Of a DNA stretch of 64,000 nt, positions 44,177-56,063 are shown piece after piece (within the stretch, counting starts at the first letter, position 1; every line of letters starts with the position of its first letter). The translations under genes and the position numbers were made by a program. Origin of the DNA: Drechmeria coniospora (Eukaryota > Ascomycota > Sordariomycetes > Hypocreales > Ophiocordycipitaceae); the NCBI RefSeq assembly GCF_001625195.1, contig NC_054390.1:3372027-3436026 (forward strand), in the 5' to 3' direction. The notes beneath the pieces were generated by a model. The model did no database searches and was not told the origin of the DNA. It saw only the letters and a program-made list of their open reading frames with translations.

Positions 44177-45087
44177 ATGGCGGAATACCTGTCACTCAAG
44201 GTCCCGGAGCTCAAGAAGCTCCTGGCCGAGAAGAAGCTCCCATTGACCGGCAACAAGGCGGATCTCGTTGCTCGCCTGCAGGAGCATGACAAGAAGAACG
44301 CTCGTGCCGCAGATGATTCCAAGCCAAAGATGACTCGTGAGCTTCCCCTCTCCCCCCGTCCTTGCCGGGACACGGCAACGGGACATGGCCGACGCCGTTC
44401 GACCTCGCGCCCGCGACCGTCCGCTGACCGTCTCGTACCCTAGCCGCTGCCGGCAAGGCCGAGACCAAGGAGGACGAAATTGACTATTCCGACGACGAAG
44501 ATGTCGCCCCTGCCGCTGCTGCGTCCAAGGCCGCCGGCGGCGGTGCCGCTGCGTCGGCGCCTGAATCTGCGTCGGCGCCCGATGCCGCCCCTGCTGCACC
44601 TGCTTCGGCCACCAGTGCCGCCGCCATCGAGTCGGTCGCGCCGACCAAGGACGCTGAGGGCGAGAAAGCCCCGGAGACGGCCGCTGCGTCCTTCACCATC
44701 GGCCTTTCCGCCACGGCAGCAGACGAGGAAGCGAAGAAGCGGGCGGAGCGGGCCAAGCGCTTCGGCCTCGAGGGTGACGAAGAGGCCAAGAAGAAGGCGG
44801 AGCGGGCCAAGCGCTTTGGCATCGACGAGAAGGAGCTGGCCACGGGTCTCGACTCTGCCCTCCCCGAGCGACCTCTCAAGCGCGGCCGCGGTCGCGACGG
44901 CGGCGACGACGCCAATCGTGGTGCGAAACGGCAAAGCCTCGACCGCCACGGCCGTCGCCAAGGCGGCAACCGACCGGAGCAGGACCGCCGCAACGGATCC
45001 GAGAGAAAGAAGGCCCCCGGCGTCCTGGACGATCCCATCGAGCGAGAAAAGGCAGCGAAGCGTGCGGCCAGGTTTGCCGCCACCTAG
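44177..45087 (+). CDS. THO1: Tho1/SARNP-type SAP-domain RNP protein
   Basis: The model is join(44177..44336, 44444..45087), 267 residues, with one 107-nt GT..AG intron. Residues 3-37 (YLSLKVPELKKLLAEKKL...) form a SAP domain, which binds DNA or RNA. The middle is an Ala/Ser-rich disordered stretch after an acidic DYSDDED patch. Two near-identical repeats follow (EEAKKRAERAKRFGLE and EEAKKKAERAKRFGID), the hallmark of Tho1/SARNP C-terminal repeats. A basic RGRGRDGG-type tail and a final EREKAAKRAARF helix end the protein. Yeast Tho1 and human SARNP bind nascent mRNP and the DEAD-box helicase Sub2/UAP56 through these repeats, assisting mRNA export. Nuclear localisation and the same role are inferred. 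Confidence 0.93.
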
Positions 45088-48000
45088 AATCGTCGTCGTC
45101 AGCAGGCGGGAGTGGAGCGGGCTCAAAAAAAAAAGACGGAAGACGACGGAAGGGAGAAGACTAGACTCGACTTGCTTGTACACTATACGGGCCAAAGTAC
45201 TGGGAACCGGCGTTTGGGCAGACGATGCGACGACAGGCAAGGAAATTCCATGTAGTAGTCAAGAGGCAACATGCCCAATAAATCCAGCAACGACCATGTT
45301 CGGGGTGCGAGTTACCTGCTGCCGAGTGTATCGAGCCGGTTCGTCGGTCGATGCATCCTTCCACCGCCGGCCAGGACATGACATTCCGCGCGCACTGGAG
45401 GAGACTGGGGGAGACTGGGGGAGGAAGGGGGAGGCTCTCCATCGCTCGGCCACACTGTGCAGCAAGGATGCATCGTCGCCAAGAGCAGGTCGTCGGCCGT
45501 TTGTCGGCGCGGACTTGGACGTCGCCGCTGAGCCTAATGCCTCTCCTGCGATTTCGAATGCTCACCCATGGCCGCCGCTCGGCGGCAACGTATCCGGCTG
45601 GCCAATGGACAAGATGAGTGCGAGCGTCGTCCGCACACATGTACTCCGTAGGCCGCTACAAGCTGGACTGGGTGTGCAGGGTCAGCATGGATGAAGCAGG
45701 CTTGGCAGTCTCAAGTGACCGGCGTCATTTCGCCTCCCAGCCATGTTTTTACGGGAGAGAGCTGTTTGACCAAGTTGAACCGTTCAAGTTCCGGCTGGTG
45801 CCTGGATTCTCTGCCCCAATGGGCGAAGAAAAAGGTCTGCCGCTTGCGTTTCAGAGCGCCATCGAAGCATGTCATGCACCAAGCTGGAGCTATGGATCGG
45901 AGTCACTTGACTGGCGATGAGAGTGAGCACCTCCCTCGGCGAAACTTGACCAGCATTCACGCACGAAGCCGGGTATTTTTGAACGCCCTTCGATGTCCAC
46001 GGCGAAAGGGACAATCAAGCGACGAGGCAGCATTGTCAGGTGCCAGCCCCGGCAGGGTGAGTCTGAGCAAAAGTCCCCGTCGGAGGAGAGGCTGCTGGTT
46101 GCCGTTCCCCTCTCGACGATGAGCCATCACCATCTTTGGGAGCACGGCGGGACGAGACACACACGCCGTGCAGGTGAGGGTTGTACGGCTCTAGACGCAC
46201 TCCCGGTCGCCCGACCACGGCGCTTATCCCATACGGCTATGCCGCGTGGAAGATGCCGCCGATGCTAGCAGCCGGCGACGGCGCCACGGGTGAGCACGTG
46301 AGACGGGTGAGTGGCCAAGCGAGTCGGCAATGACGTTTGGCGAGACTGTGCGAGTGCGTGCTGACAAGTCGAGTGGCTCGCCGAACCCGTCATGTTACCG
46401 ACAACCTTGCCGTAAGCTGGAGGTGCCTTGCGGGCAAGGACAAGCGGAGCCAATGGGTGCAGGCGAATGCCCTGGCTGCGTGCAACTCGGACGCCGCCGT
46501 CGTCGAAGCCGTGATCGGAGAGGAGCGGTAAGGAGGAGAGTTTTGGCTTTCGGCAATTCATTTCGAGCGCCAGTTCATGGGGCATGTACTTGACGTGCTT
46601 TCTAGAAGAAACGACATTGCTCACGTGCTGCGCTCCTCTGCACGTGCACAGAGGAAGACTCCCAAGTACGGACGACTGGTTAATCGTACCACGGCGGCTG
46701 AGCAGGAAAGCGTACGGATACTTGCACTGTACCAGTATACTACATACAGCACTTGTAAGTACCTGGTAAGTTGAGTAAGTACTTGTGGTACTAGCTGTAA
46801 TTAGGTGCAAGCACAAGTACTGTAATTAAGAGCATTCCGTACACTTACTGTAGTTGTACATGTGCATGTACTGTACTCCGTACAACTACTGTAACTATTG
46901 TACTCCGTAGGTGTAGCGGGACCCCACAGGTGGCTGGAGCGGGCTCGCACGGCAACCTCAGCCACGCCGACGGGATGTGCTGCCACGTCAGAACCTCACC
47001 GCTACAACTACAATTCCTCGGCCGTGGCGAAGCATCCTATTCTGTTCTCCCTCCCTCTCTGGCTGCCTCCTCGCTTAGCGGGAGAGTTCGTAGGGAAAAT
47101 TATTGGCGCGCTGCCCTTGACGTGCAGGAGTCGCTACCATGGCAGCTGCAGCCTTCAGCTTCGCTCCTGTTCTGCCAGCGGATGAGGCGAGGTGCTGGAT
47201 AATGTCGGCGGAGAGCCCGGTTTGCTTGGGGCTATTTTGGTCCCATGCTTGGCAGTTTCTGGCATCAGAATCTCCTGCGAGGAAAAGTCGGTCATGAAGC
47301 AACTCGTAGTCACATGACGAATACACTTGTAGCTGCCGCACATCACAGGCAGGCGCGCCTCGTACCGTGGTGAATCAATTGCCAGTGTACTCAGTATGGT
47401 ATGGCTGATCAGACAATGGGTGCGATGCTCAGCAAGGAGAATGATAACCGTACACCTACGGGTACAGGTTACAGATACGTACACGCTACTCATGCAGCAA
47501 GTACGTACAACCAGGTGCCCATGTTCCGGGCGAGTTCTTTTCTGTCCACCGATTCGCACCTGTGTTCCTTGCAGATATTACCACGTAGTCGTTGGAGGCA
47601 ATCAACTGTACAGTCTACCACCTAGTACTCGGGGGGGAGAATTACAGCTTTACCAACTCCAGGCGAGGTGGACGATGGCCATCCAGAGAAGTGATGATTG
47701 CCATTGGAGCAAAACGATGGCAACCCATGCCCAATCCATACCTAATCCATGTCCAATTCATGCCCAATCAAGTGGTGCAAAACAAGAGCTCATCACTGAT
47801 GGACCGTCACCAGTTAGACGTGACCAATTCACGTCAGCGAATGGACGTCTCCGGAAACCCCTGAACGCACAAGTAAGTAGGTGTGCACCCGTATGTGTGA
47901 GCCGATACGTACAAGGTGCTGGCATACTACGAAGTGCATGCACTTGTGTGGACTGGCCCAGTGGATAATACTGTACCGCAGTTGCAAGCATCTACAGAGC

Positions 48001-50829
48001 ACGGAGTAGTTGTACATGTACATGCATCGTGCTTGTTGTAGGTACCTTTGCTCGGTGTACTGAGTAATTGAACTGCACTGTACACGTGGATCGCAGCCAG
48101 GTGCTCCTGAGACAGAAGGAGGGGGGTGAAGTTCAGGCTCTACAGTAAACTTCCAGATCCATCCCGTGGCCCACCGCATGAAGAACTCCCACTGATGGTC
48201 CTGCGCAGGCAAGTACCGTAAGTACCATACTAAGTACTGTACAAGTACTACATGCGACAAGCAGGTACCTTCGTAGCAGAGTGTACGGAGTACATGATGC
48301 ATTCACAGCTTCACGTGCAGCTACAGTTGCAGCCACACATACGGCAACATCTACGAGCAAGTGTGCACACCTAGCTGCTGAGCACTTTCTAGGCTCTTCA
48401 GCAAGTACCTGTTTTCGGTCAAGCACTGCCAGGTACGAATTGTGCATGTACAAGAATTTACAGGTATACAAGCAAGTACATGGAACAACATAACGTGTAC
48501 TGTACACCTGCGCCTCATCGTGCAGGTACGTCGTCGCACTGCAGTCGCCATCTGACAAAGGCCAGCATTTCTCCATCCGGCCAGCGATACGACGCTACGA
48601 GGCATGCATGCAGCTGGACGCATCCACGGAGCTGAGCTTTTAGGGTCGTGGCTGCTGACCGCTGTGCGACCCTCCGAGGAAAGACAACGAGCAAGGACGG
48701 CAAGCCGCCGCTAGGAACGGAAGATGGGTGCGCATCGCAGCAACCGGTAGGCGGTAAGGCAGGCAAGTACGTGTTCCACACGGGTCAGACTGTGCTCCGC
48801 TCCGCTCTCTGGAAGCCACGCTGTACCGCATCGTAACTCCTCATGTTTCCATGGCTGAAGCTCGAAACGTTTGACCAGCTACCGCCGCCTTGCCGACCGT
48901 GGCAGCGTCGACATTATGCATCGGTGAGCTCCTCGCCCATCCCGTCCGAGACAGGTTCCCGGGCCCTCGTCGTCTGACCAGTGCACACGACCGTTTCTCT
49001 AGTCGATCAGGTTTCGATGCGAGGTCCCGGGGGGGCAGGCACCTCTCCTTCTCCGCACGTCCAAGGACCGACGACGATGCCTGTGCAGAAAGGCCAGCTT
49101 CCTCCAAGGACTCCAAGTTGGACGTGCGCCACAGATCGACATGTCGGAGTGCTGTCACCGGTCTGAGACATGCGTCTACACCTACCTACCTTCCTGCGGC
49201 GCTTGACTGCTCGTTTGCTCGCACGCGCGACGACGTCAACGAGTCTCAGGCATTGGGAAGACGAGCCATGCAATGCTCATGCAGGAAACGTAACAGCACG
49301 TCATGCTCTCTCGCTTCGCCAGTTGGCAACTTTGAGGCCTCTTTTCCGCTCTACCACGGTTGAAGCTCGAAAGTCGGGGTATCCCAGCGTACCCCCAGGG
49401 TCGAAAAACCCTGCCGCTGTCGGCAGCAGCAGAAATCTCTCGGCTTACCGTGCTTCCGTGGCTGCATTGTGCCCAGAAAGTACCGTAACTCGCCAACATG
49501 TCGCCGGCAATTCCGACTCATTCGCCACACACCCCTGCCCTACCTGCACCTACCAGGACGCTTTCTCGCTCCAGAGGCAACATTGCCACCCCTCCCCCCG
49601 GAGCAGCATGAGGACGGCATCTTCATTCACAGTCTCGGTCGTCGTCTCGTCAAGGTGCGCCACTCCGGACGGCAGCGACGGGCCATCCCCCCCCTGGCAG
49701 GAGCCATGCTTTCATCGGGCTAGCCATGCCAGAGCCGACGGTGGGTGGACGATAGGGCGCCAATGTTGGCTCCCTGTCTTGACCGTCTCGGTCCCGAGCC
49801 AGGGTTGAATGCCCAATGGCGATGGCGGCCCCGAGCTCGTCACCTCTCACTGGTCGTTGGCACATGCATCTTGCAGGCACTTTTCAACCCGCATGGCGGC
49901 GCAGTGGACTTGCGGTTTTCAATGGCAGCGGCCGTGAATGGCGCCCATTCGAGTTCCACCGCGATGCCTGGACTGATCCAGCGTTGCTCCAGTTTGGCCC
50001 GGCTTCTGCGATCTGCCTTTTTGTCGCCCATTTGCCGCCCAATCCCGTCCATCGATGCAGCTATTTTGCAGACCATAGAATGGCCTGCCCGAGGTGCAGC
50101 TATCTGCACTGTGGCAGGGCCAGGGGCCGGCGCCACAGTACATGGCAGCGTCCGCGAGGGCCATCACGACCCCGTACCCGATGCACTGTTATCACGTTGC
50201 CTCTCGCCCAACGATCCTCGAAATACATCGACCTAGTCTACAAAACAAGATCATCCTCCTTCCTATTCCCTACCGCTTTGGTCTCATCACCGTACCCAAT
50301 TTTCCATCCTTCACCCTGACCACTGATTATCATGCCATTCAGGGTCATCTCCTAGCACGGCTTTGTCGATATCTGCTGGGACTCTGACCATACCAGCGAG
50401 CGGATCTTGACGCTGGTCCAATCTCTTCGGAAGATTAAAGGCTTTGATCCATCCTCTGGACTCCGTTTCTGCTGTCACTCTTCCTACCTCCAACGTCCAA
50501 ACTTGTCTTCTACACCTGGGCTGTCACCTCACGGCTCCGCTTCTAGTTGCCACCCTTTTGAACCCTCCGTGGCTTGCCGAGATCTTTTTCGTCATTTTGG
50601 CTTGCTGCATAAGTATTCGAATACCGTCCTGTTTCATCGCGGTATATCTGGACAGCTCTACATACTCCATTTGACTTTGCTCTGGCGCATGGCAAGTTTA
50701 ATCGTTGTCCGATACTGATCTGCGACAAAGCCAAGCGACGAGAACCTATCAATGACAATCGGGTCATGGTTCTCTGCGTAGCAAAAGGCATGCTGGACCT
50801 TTCTAATTAACCAACGACGCCGGGATAGC
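45088..50829. other. 5.7-kb gene-poor region
   Basis: GTAC-rich blocks with TACTCCGTAC or GTACGGAGTAC words occupy about 46580-46930, 47420-47640 and 47870-48530. Frames such as 45618-45920 and 49170-49808 are open but show no domain. From about 50200 to 50829 the DNA is CT-rich and leads into the next gene, so it is probably promoter plus 5' leader. Confidence 0.5.
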
Positions 50830-53800
50830 ATGGCGACTCCCCGAGCGGGATTTGGCCTTCTGGCAAGGCCATCAAATAGATATCGGCCAAGGAGATTGGC
50901 AGAAGCAGGGCCAAGTGAGGTTTTGTCGAGATCAGCTGATCAGACACCGACGAGCGACGCCGGTGGCCAGTTAATTTCCAAGCCAGAGTCTTCACCACAG
51001 CCAAAATCATTGCCCAGAGTTTTCGAAGCGCCGCACTCACGACAAACCGGCCTTCCCCAGCCCTTGGATCGGAATGAGTTAGGCTCCAGACAACAATCCT
51101 CCGGTTCCGGGAGAGGGACATCATTGACCGATTCAAGGTGCCGTTCACAAAGCAGATTTTGTTCGTCATTGAAAGATCAACCCAACGACGACAGTTTCAT
51201 GTTGCAGCAACCGCCTCCACGAGGTCGCAGTTCGTCTGTTGCCATTGGTGCGAGCCAACGTGCCAACACTCGTAAGATGACCCCGTCGAATCCTTTGTTG
51301 CAGGGATATCATGATGCCGGTCTGGGTATAACACACCTTGATCATGATGTTGCACGAAGCCCGTCCCCTATATGCGTCACCGGCATCGCTGCTGTGCGAA
51401 AGTCAGCAGCATCACGGCCGGTGATATATCCAGAACTGGATCGCTATCGGGGTTTCCGTGGTTCAGAGGACGTCCCCGACCGTCCCTGGGTAGATGTGCC
51501 ATTTCACCTGGCCACGCACGACCTGCCACCTCTCACGCCAGCATCCATCTTCGCGTCCGGATGCAGCAGTAGCCAAGTCAGCGAGAGCTCTTCGACAAAG
51601 TTCTCCGAATCTCCCGGCCCTAGCTCATATAGCCGGGACACGACGCCGACCTCAATATCCTCGAATTCTCCCATCCTCGTCGCGCCAAGTAGAATGTTCG
51701 CTCCTCCAAAGATGCGACAAGATAGTCCTTCAACATCCAGGTCGCCCTTCACTCGGAAGTGGGCAGGGAGCATAGCAAGTGAGGCGGATTCCCCGAGCAT
51801 CGACATGCAAGGACTGGCAGCTGCGAGGGAGTCCACGACCTCCTCTTCGTCTAGCTCCACAGTTCGCGATGGAGAGAAAAGCAAGAGACGTGATAGGAGA
51901 TCGCCTGCACGGCTGTCGCCTCCGCCTCCAAGCCCTCCGACGCAGAAAACATCTCCAACTTCGACCAAGGTAAAGGACCATTCCCCCTCAAAGCCGTCAC
52001 GGGATGCGAGCAAAACTTTTCAGCTCGCTCTACCGGTTCCGAAGGCGTCCGCCTCCCAAGCACAAGCACCCCCGTTTTCGAGGGCTGGACCGCCACCTCG
52101 ACCAAGCCGACGTGGCACACCCGATATGCAATCGCAGCTATTTGAATCCATCCCTATCATACAGAGCAATCTGAAATCGACCTCCCGGGTCGCGGAAAGG
52201 CGAGGTAGCGAGCCGACGACGTTGCGATCTTCGCCTAGATCCACAACAGCATTGACACAGACTTTGAACGTGACGTACACCTCGCATGTTGTTCCCATAG
52301 GACGAGAACCAGAAGCAGACCTACGGCATCGAGCGGCACAAAGAACAATCCCAAAGGTCGGATCAACATTCAACGCAAAGTTTCCATTCTTCGGCCGCAG
52401 GAAGGCATCGCCAGGGAGGAAGAATGCGATGCTGGGCGAATCGGTAAAGAAGTCGGCTCGCAAAGGCCCAGTTGCTGGAACTGGCCACGAGGGCTACGGC
52501 AGGTTCGGCGCCATTCGCAAACGAAGCGGCAGTGGCTACAACCCTGGGACATTCTCTGGATTCCAGTCTTCGCAGGACAATCTCGCCAGTGATGATTCAT
52601 TTCTGGTAGACCGCGTCAAACCGGTTGCGATTGCCGGTGGAGAAGTTGTTGAAGACCGCAACTCCTCAGATGAACCTGACCATTTGGGGAGTAGCCAAAG
52701 TGTGACATCCGGGCGGCCCAGCACAGAGTCCAAGGTATCACACGAGTCTCTCTGGACCTCCCAGAGTGCATGCCGAGTTAATCTCTCGCCGTCTTCTATG
52801 CCTCGTCGCTTTCACTCGTCAAGCTCTCGTCGACCATCAGGCTTTAGCAACGGAGACGACGCTTTCGTGAACACCATCGCATTGCGACGGTCCGTCCAAC
52901 GCCTGCAGTCATCTCCCAACAATCCGTTGAGACTTCCACAGCCCATCGTGGTACATGGTCTTGATTCCTCCCCCTCGCCCATGACAAGTTTTGACACGAG
53001 CTCCTTGTCTGACGAGTCTCACATGGAGATGCAAAGAGGGACATCTCTCGAATCGGAAGCACCACCCCGGGCCCCTAAGAAGCTTCTGGATCGAGCTCGC
53101 TCTCCTCGCAAGTGGCACCTATTTAGTCGATCCCAAACTCGATCCAACGCAAACATCAAGTCCAAGAAAAACGAAGTCCAGGCTGCCGTTGTGGCCGTTC
53201 AAAAAAGGCAGGTTCCATTTTATGCTATGCTGGACTCGTCAGAGAATGGAGAAAGCACCGCGTTGGACATTCAAGAGTTCCTGCGTTGCGCCAAGGTGTA
53301 TGCACCGTCGCCAGCGGCTGCAAGCATGCCCGAAACTCACCTGCCAGAGTTTGGTAGTCCCGAACATGAGACCACCAGCATATCCTCAAAGTCTCATGTG
53401 CACCCAACCCTCGGTCATGGCCGTAGGGAAGCAGGACAGCCGCCCTGGACCTGTGACCCAATGGATCAAGAGATGGCCTCGGGGCCGGGTAAGCGGAGTC
53501 GGCTTCTGCAGGTAGGAAGGATTCCAATTGTCGTGAGGGGTCGCTCCCAGAACGCCTCACCACAAAGCTTTTCGCGGCCCTTCCTGACCAGTTTCTCAAA
53601 CCAGCCGCAAGCAATGGCGGCGGAAGTGTACGACCCGGAGTCTATTGCCAAAGGACCCACCCCTGTTTCCGACGCGGCTCCAGAAGCCCGAACGGGCAGC
53701 GAAAGCATTGGTGTCTCTTCCGACGTATATTTGGCTCCGAAAGAATGCTCTGAGCCGACATGGGATGATGAAGAGTTCATTTCCTTCTCACCACCGACAA

Positions 53801-55272
53801 TGTCGGACGTAACGAGTTCGAGCAGCTCCGGAGGTGTGGGCCCATTCGTCGGTGCTACCGCTGTCATCCCCAAACCAGACGATCCTCCGGCCGAGGACGA
53901 GGTATGGGACGAATACGACGATCTTCTTGGGGTGGACAACGATAGGCCGCGGCGATCGGCAACGTCTTCTCAGGGCATTCCATTTTATCTCGAACTCTAT
54001 CAGAGGAATGTAGAGAATGATGCATCCTTGGAATCGCCAGTTCTTGTCCCGGTGAGCGGCAAGGTAACGACGCATTCGAAGGCACCTCCGCACCTGCCAT
54101 CTCCCAACGCCGGCAGGACAGAGAGGATATGGATGGCCGTTCAATCGCATCTATGCCCTGTGATTCCTCCATCAGCGACCGAAGGGAGTAACAGCTGCGG
54201 CACGGGACCGGGCCGCGTCCACATGGATGTCAGTCTACCGCAGGAGGCAAAACGAGGCAGCATGTCGTCCGGCAAGACGGTCTTTTCAGACAGCAGTGCC
54301 GTGTCGTCTGAAGACGGGTCGCCGTTGGCCCAGGTCAACCTTCGGGTGGGTTCCATGACGGTCAGCAAATGGCTCACGTTTGGGCAAGTCCTGTTTAGCG
54401 ATGTTCGGCACGAGCTAGTGGTCGACCGCAGTGCGCCGAAGCGGCATTCCGTTCTAGTGATTGATGGGCTCGGCAACGACGACTGGTCTTTCTACGCAGC
54501 CGAAACGTATCCCTCGGCCTCCTTCTACAACCTCTCCCCTCGAGCTCCGCTGCCAACTCAGGTGCAAAATTCGCCGTCCAGCTTCCCGCTCGCCCCTGCC
54601 AACCATCACCAGGTTCAGTACATGTGCCAGCTCGAGAAATTTCCCTTTGCGCCGCAAAGCTTTGACTGCCTGGTCTATCGGTTCCCGGTGGCGGGGCCGG
54701 AGTTGCAGTATAAGAATATCGTGAACGAGGCGCGACGGGTGCTGCGACCCGGCGGCTATCTGGAGTTGTCGATTCTGGATGTTGATCTGAATAACATGGG
54801 CAACCGTGGGCGGCGGGCCATCCGACGACTGAAGGAGCACATCAACGAGCAGACAGCCGGTACCAACCTAGCGTCAACTGCCGATCTGGTGTTGCGACTG
54901 CTGGGCAACGCGGGCTTCTCGGATATTAAATCGGCTCGTGTCGGGGTCCCGGTGGCCAGCTCGATTAGACGATCGGACGCTGGGGTGGCGAAACGGACGG
55001 GCAAGGACGAAGGCATCAAGAAGAAGGATGCACCCAGTCTGGCGGAGATGATGAGCGACGACAGCCCGACGGCAGACGCAAACATCACCAAGATTGTGTC
55101 ACGGATTGGGCGATGGTGGTACACTCGATGCTACGAAGGCACGAGTGGTTGTGCACCGGACAAGAGCATCTGGGCCGACAAGCCCCTCCTGTCCGAGTGC
55201 GAACGGCTCGGCACCAGCCTGAAGCTCATGGTATGCTGCGCTCGTGCGCCGGACCGCGTCAGCAGCGTCTAG
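50830..55272 (+). CDS. 1480-residue protein with C-terminal methyltransferase-like domain
   Basis: One frame runs from ATG 50830 to 55272. Residues 1 to about 1150 are low-complexity Ser/Pro/Arg sequence with proline-rich PPPPSPPTQ-type motifs, predicted disordered and likely phosphorylated. From about residue 1170 a Rossmann methyltransferase-like domain begins. It contains HSVLVIDGLGNDDWSFYAAE (motif I region, about 1207), LEKFPFAPQSFDCLVYRFPV (motif II/III region) and NEARRVLRPGGYLELSILDVD (about 1300-1320), the classic LRPGGxL strand. The C-terminus includes IGRWWYTRCYEG and LMVCCARA. The motif-I glycine loop departs from the usual GxGxG pattern, so cofactor binding is unproven. This layout matches uncharacterised ascomycete SAM-methyltransferase-domain proteins. 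No substrate can be named, and there is no signal peptide or membrane span. Confidence 0.85.
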   Translation: MATPRAGFGLLARPSNRYRPRRLAEAGPSEVLSRSADQTPTSDAGGQLISKPESSPQPKSLPRVFEAPHSRQTGLPQPLDRNELGSRQQSSGSGRGTSLTDSRCRSQSRFCSSLKDQPNDDSFMLQQPPPRGRSSSVAIGASQRANTRKMTPSNPLLQGYHDAGLGITHLDHDVARSPSPICVTGIAAVRKSAASRPVIYPELDRYRGFRGSEDVPDRPWVDVPFHLATHDLPPLTPASIFASGCSSSQVSESSSTKFSESPGPSSYSRDTTPTSISSNSPILVAPSRMFAPPKMRQDSPSTSRSPFTRKWAGSIASEADSPSIDMQGLAAARESTTSSSSSSTVRDGEKSKRRDRRSPARLSPPPPSPPTQKTSPTSTKVKDHSPSKPSRDASKTFQLALPVPKASASQAQAPPFSRAGPPPRPSRRGTPDMQSQLFESIPIIQSNLKSTSRVAERRGSEPTTLRSSPRSTTALTQTLNVTYTSHVVPIGREPEADLRHRAAQRTIPKVGSTFNAKFPFFGRRKASPGRKNAMLGESVKKSARKGPVAGTGHEGYGRFGAIRKRSGSGYNPGTFSGFQSSQDNLASDDSFLVDRVKPVAIAGGEVVEDRNSSDEPDHLGSSQSVTSGRPSTESKVSHESLWTSQSACRVNLSPSSMPRRFHSSSSRRPSGFSNGDDAFVNTIALRRSVQRLQSSPNNPLRLPQPIVVHGLDSSPSPMTSFDTSSLSDESHMEMQRGTSLESEAPPRAPKKLLDRARSPRKWHLFSRSQTRSNANIKSKKNEVQAAVVAVQKRQVPFYAMLDSSENGESTALDIQEFLRCAKVYAPSPAAASMPETHLPEFGSPEHETTSISSKSHVHPTLGHGRREAGQPPWTCDPMDQEMASGPGKRSRLLQVGRIPIVVRGRSQNASPQSFSRPFLTSFSNQPQAMAAEVYDPESIAKGPTPVSDAAPEARTGSESIGVSSDVYLAPKECSEPTWDDEEFISFSPPTMSDVTSSSSSGGVGPFVGATAVIPKPDDPPAEDEVWDEYDDLLGVDNDRPRRSATSSQGIPFYLELYQRNVENDASLESPVLVPVSGKVTTHSKAPPHLPSPNAGRTERIWMAVQSHLCPVIPPSATEGSNSCGTGPGRVHMDVSLPQEAKRGSMSSGKTVFSDSSAVSSEDGSPLAQVNLRVGSMTVSKWLTFGQVLFSDVRHELVVDRSAPKRHSVLVIDGLGNDDWSFYAAETYPSASFYNLSPRAPLPTQVQNSPSSFPLAPANHHQVQYMCQLEKFPFAPQSFDCLVYRFPVAGPELQYKNIVNEARRVLRPGGYLELSILDVDLNNMGNRGRRAIRRLKEHINEQTAGTNLASTADLVLRLLGNAGFSDIKSARVGVPVASSIRRSDAGVAKRTGKDEGIKKKDAPSLAEMMSDDSPTADANITKIVSRIGRWWYTRCYEGTSGCAPDKSIWADKPLLSECERLGTSLKLMVCCARAPDRVSSV

Positions 55273-56063
55273 CGGGGACAATCGGCAGGACAACATGCGT
55301 CCCTCGGGCAGCATGGGGAGGTGGATCGTGCCACCCACCCACCAGTTGGGCTGGGGATGGTTGAGCCGACGGACAATGAATGCCTGGCGCAAACGATGAC
55401 CGAAGTCGTCGTCACCGAGGTCGTTTAGCCACAAACGAGATGACAGACGACATGGGTGTAGCCATGGTGCAAAGATCCGAATGGTATATGAATAGCGGCA
55501 TGAATTTCGCTACGACTTGACGAGTATTGCTATCCATATACACGCACATGGACACGAACACGACATGTGCTATGATAGGGAACGGCTGATTGAAAGATCC
55601 CCCAACCTCGTCGTGATACTTGCCGCCGGACGGAAGGACAACGAATGATGGGACAAGGGGCCATGGTCGTGGCACAAGGATACGCTCCGGTAGGGAGACG
55701 CATTGCTGGCCGTCGCACGAGAAGAGCGAAAGTGGCAGCACGGACGCATGGTATGATTGATGTGATGACGACAACGAAGCGATCTGCAGGCTCGAATGAG
55801 AAATGCAAGCATAATATTATTATTTCTGGCTAAGATCCCATCGTTTGTTCTCTTCCATGAATGACAAGAATAGCGGCACGAAGGGTAATGATAATTGCAA
55901 GGCAAGCGTGCCTGCACTGACCATGCGATCGGATTCGCGCAAAGGCAGCGGCTAGCAGCGGCTGGCTAGCTCTACGGCGGGCAACGACTCGAGACTGCAC
56001 GATGCGTACACGGCTGCCGGCACGAGCGTGGCGGTCGCTCGATGGTTTGAGGCGGCCAATTGC
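55273..56063. other. Spacer between convergent genes
   Basis: Both neighbouring genes end here, so the 790 bases probably contain two 3' UTRs. I see no repeat, RNA gene or supported frame. Confidence 0.5.
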
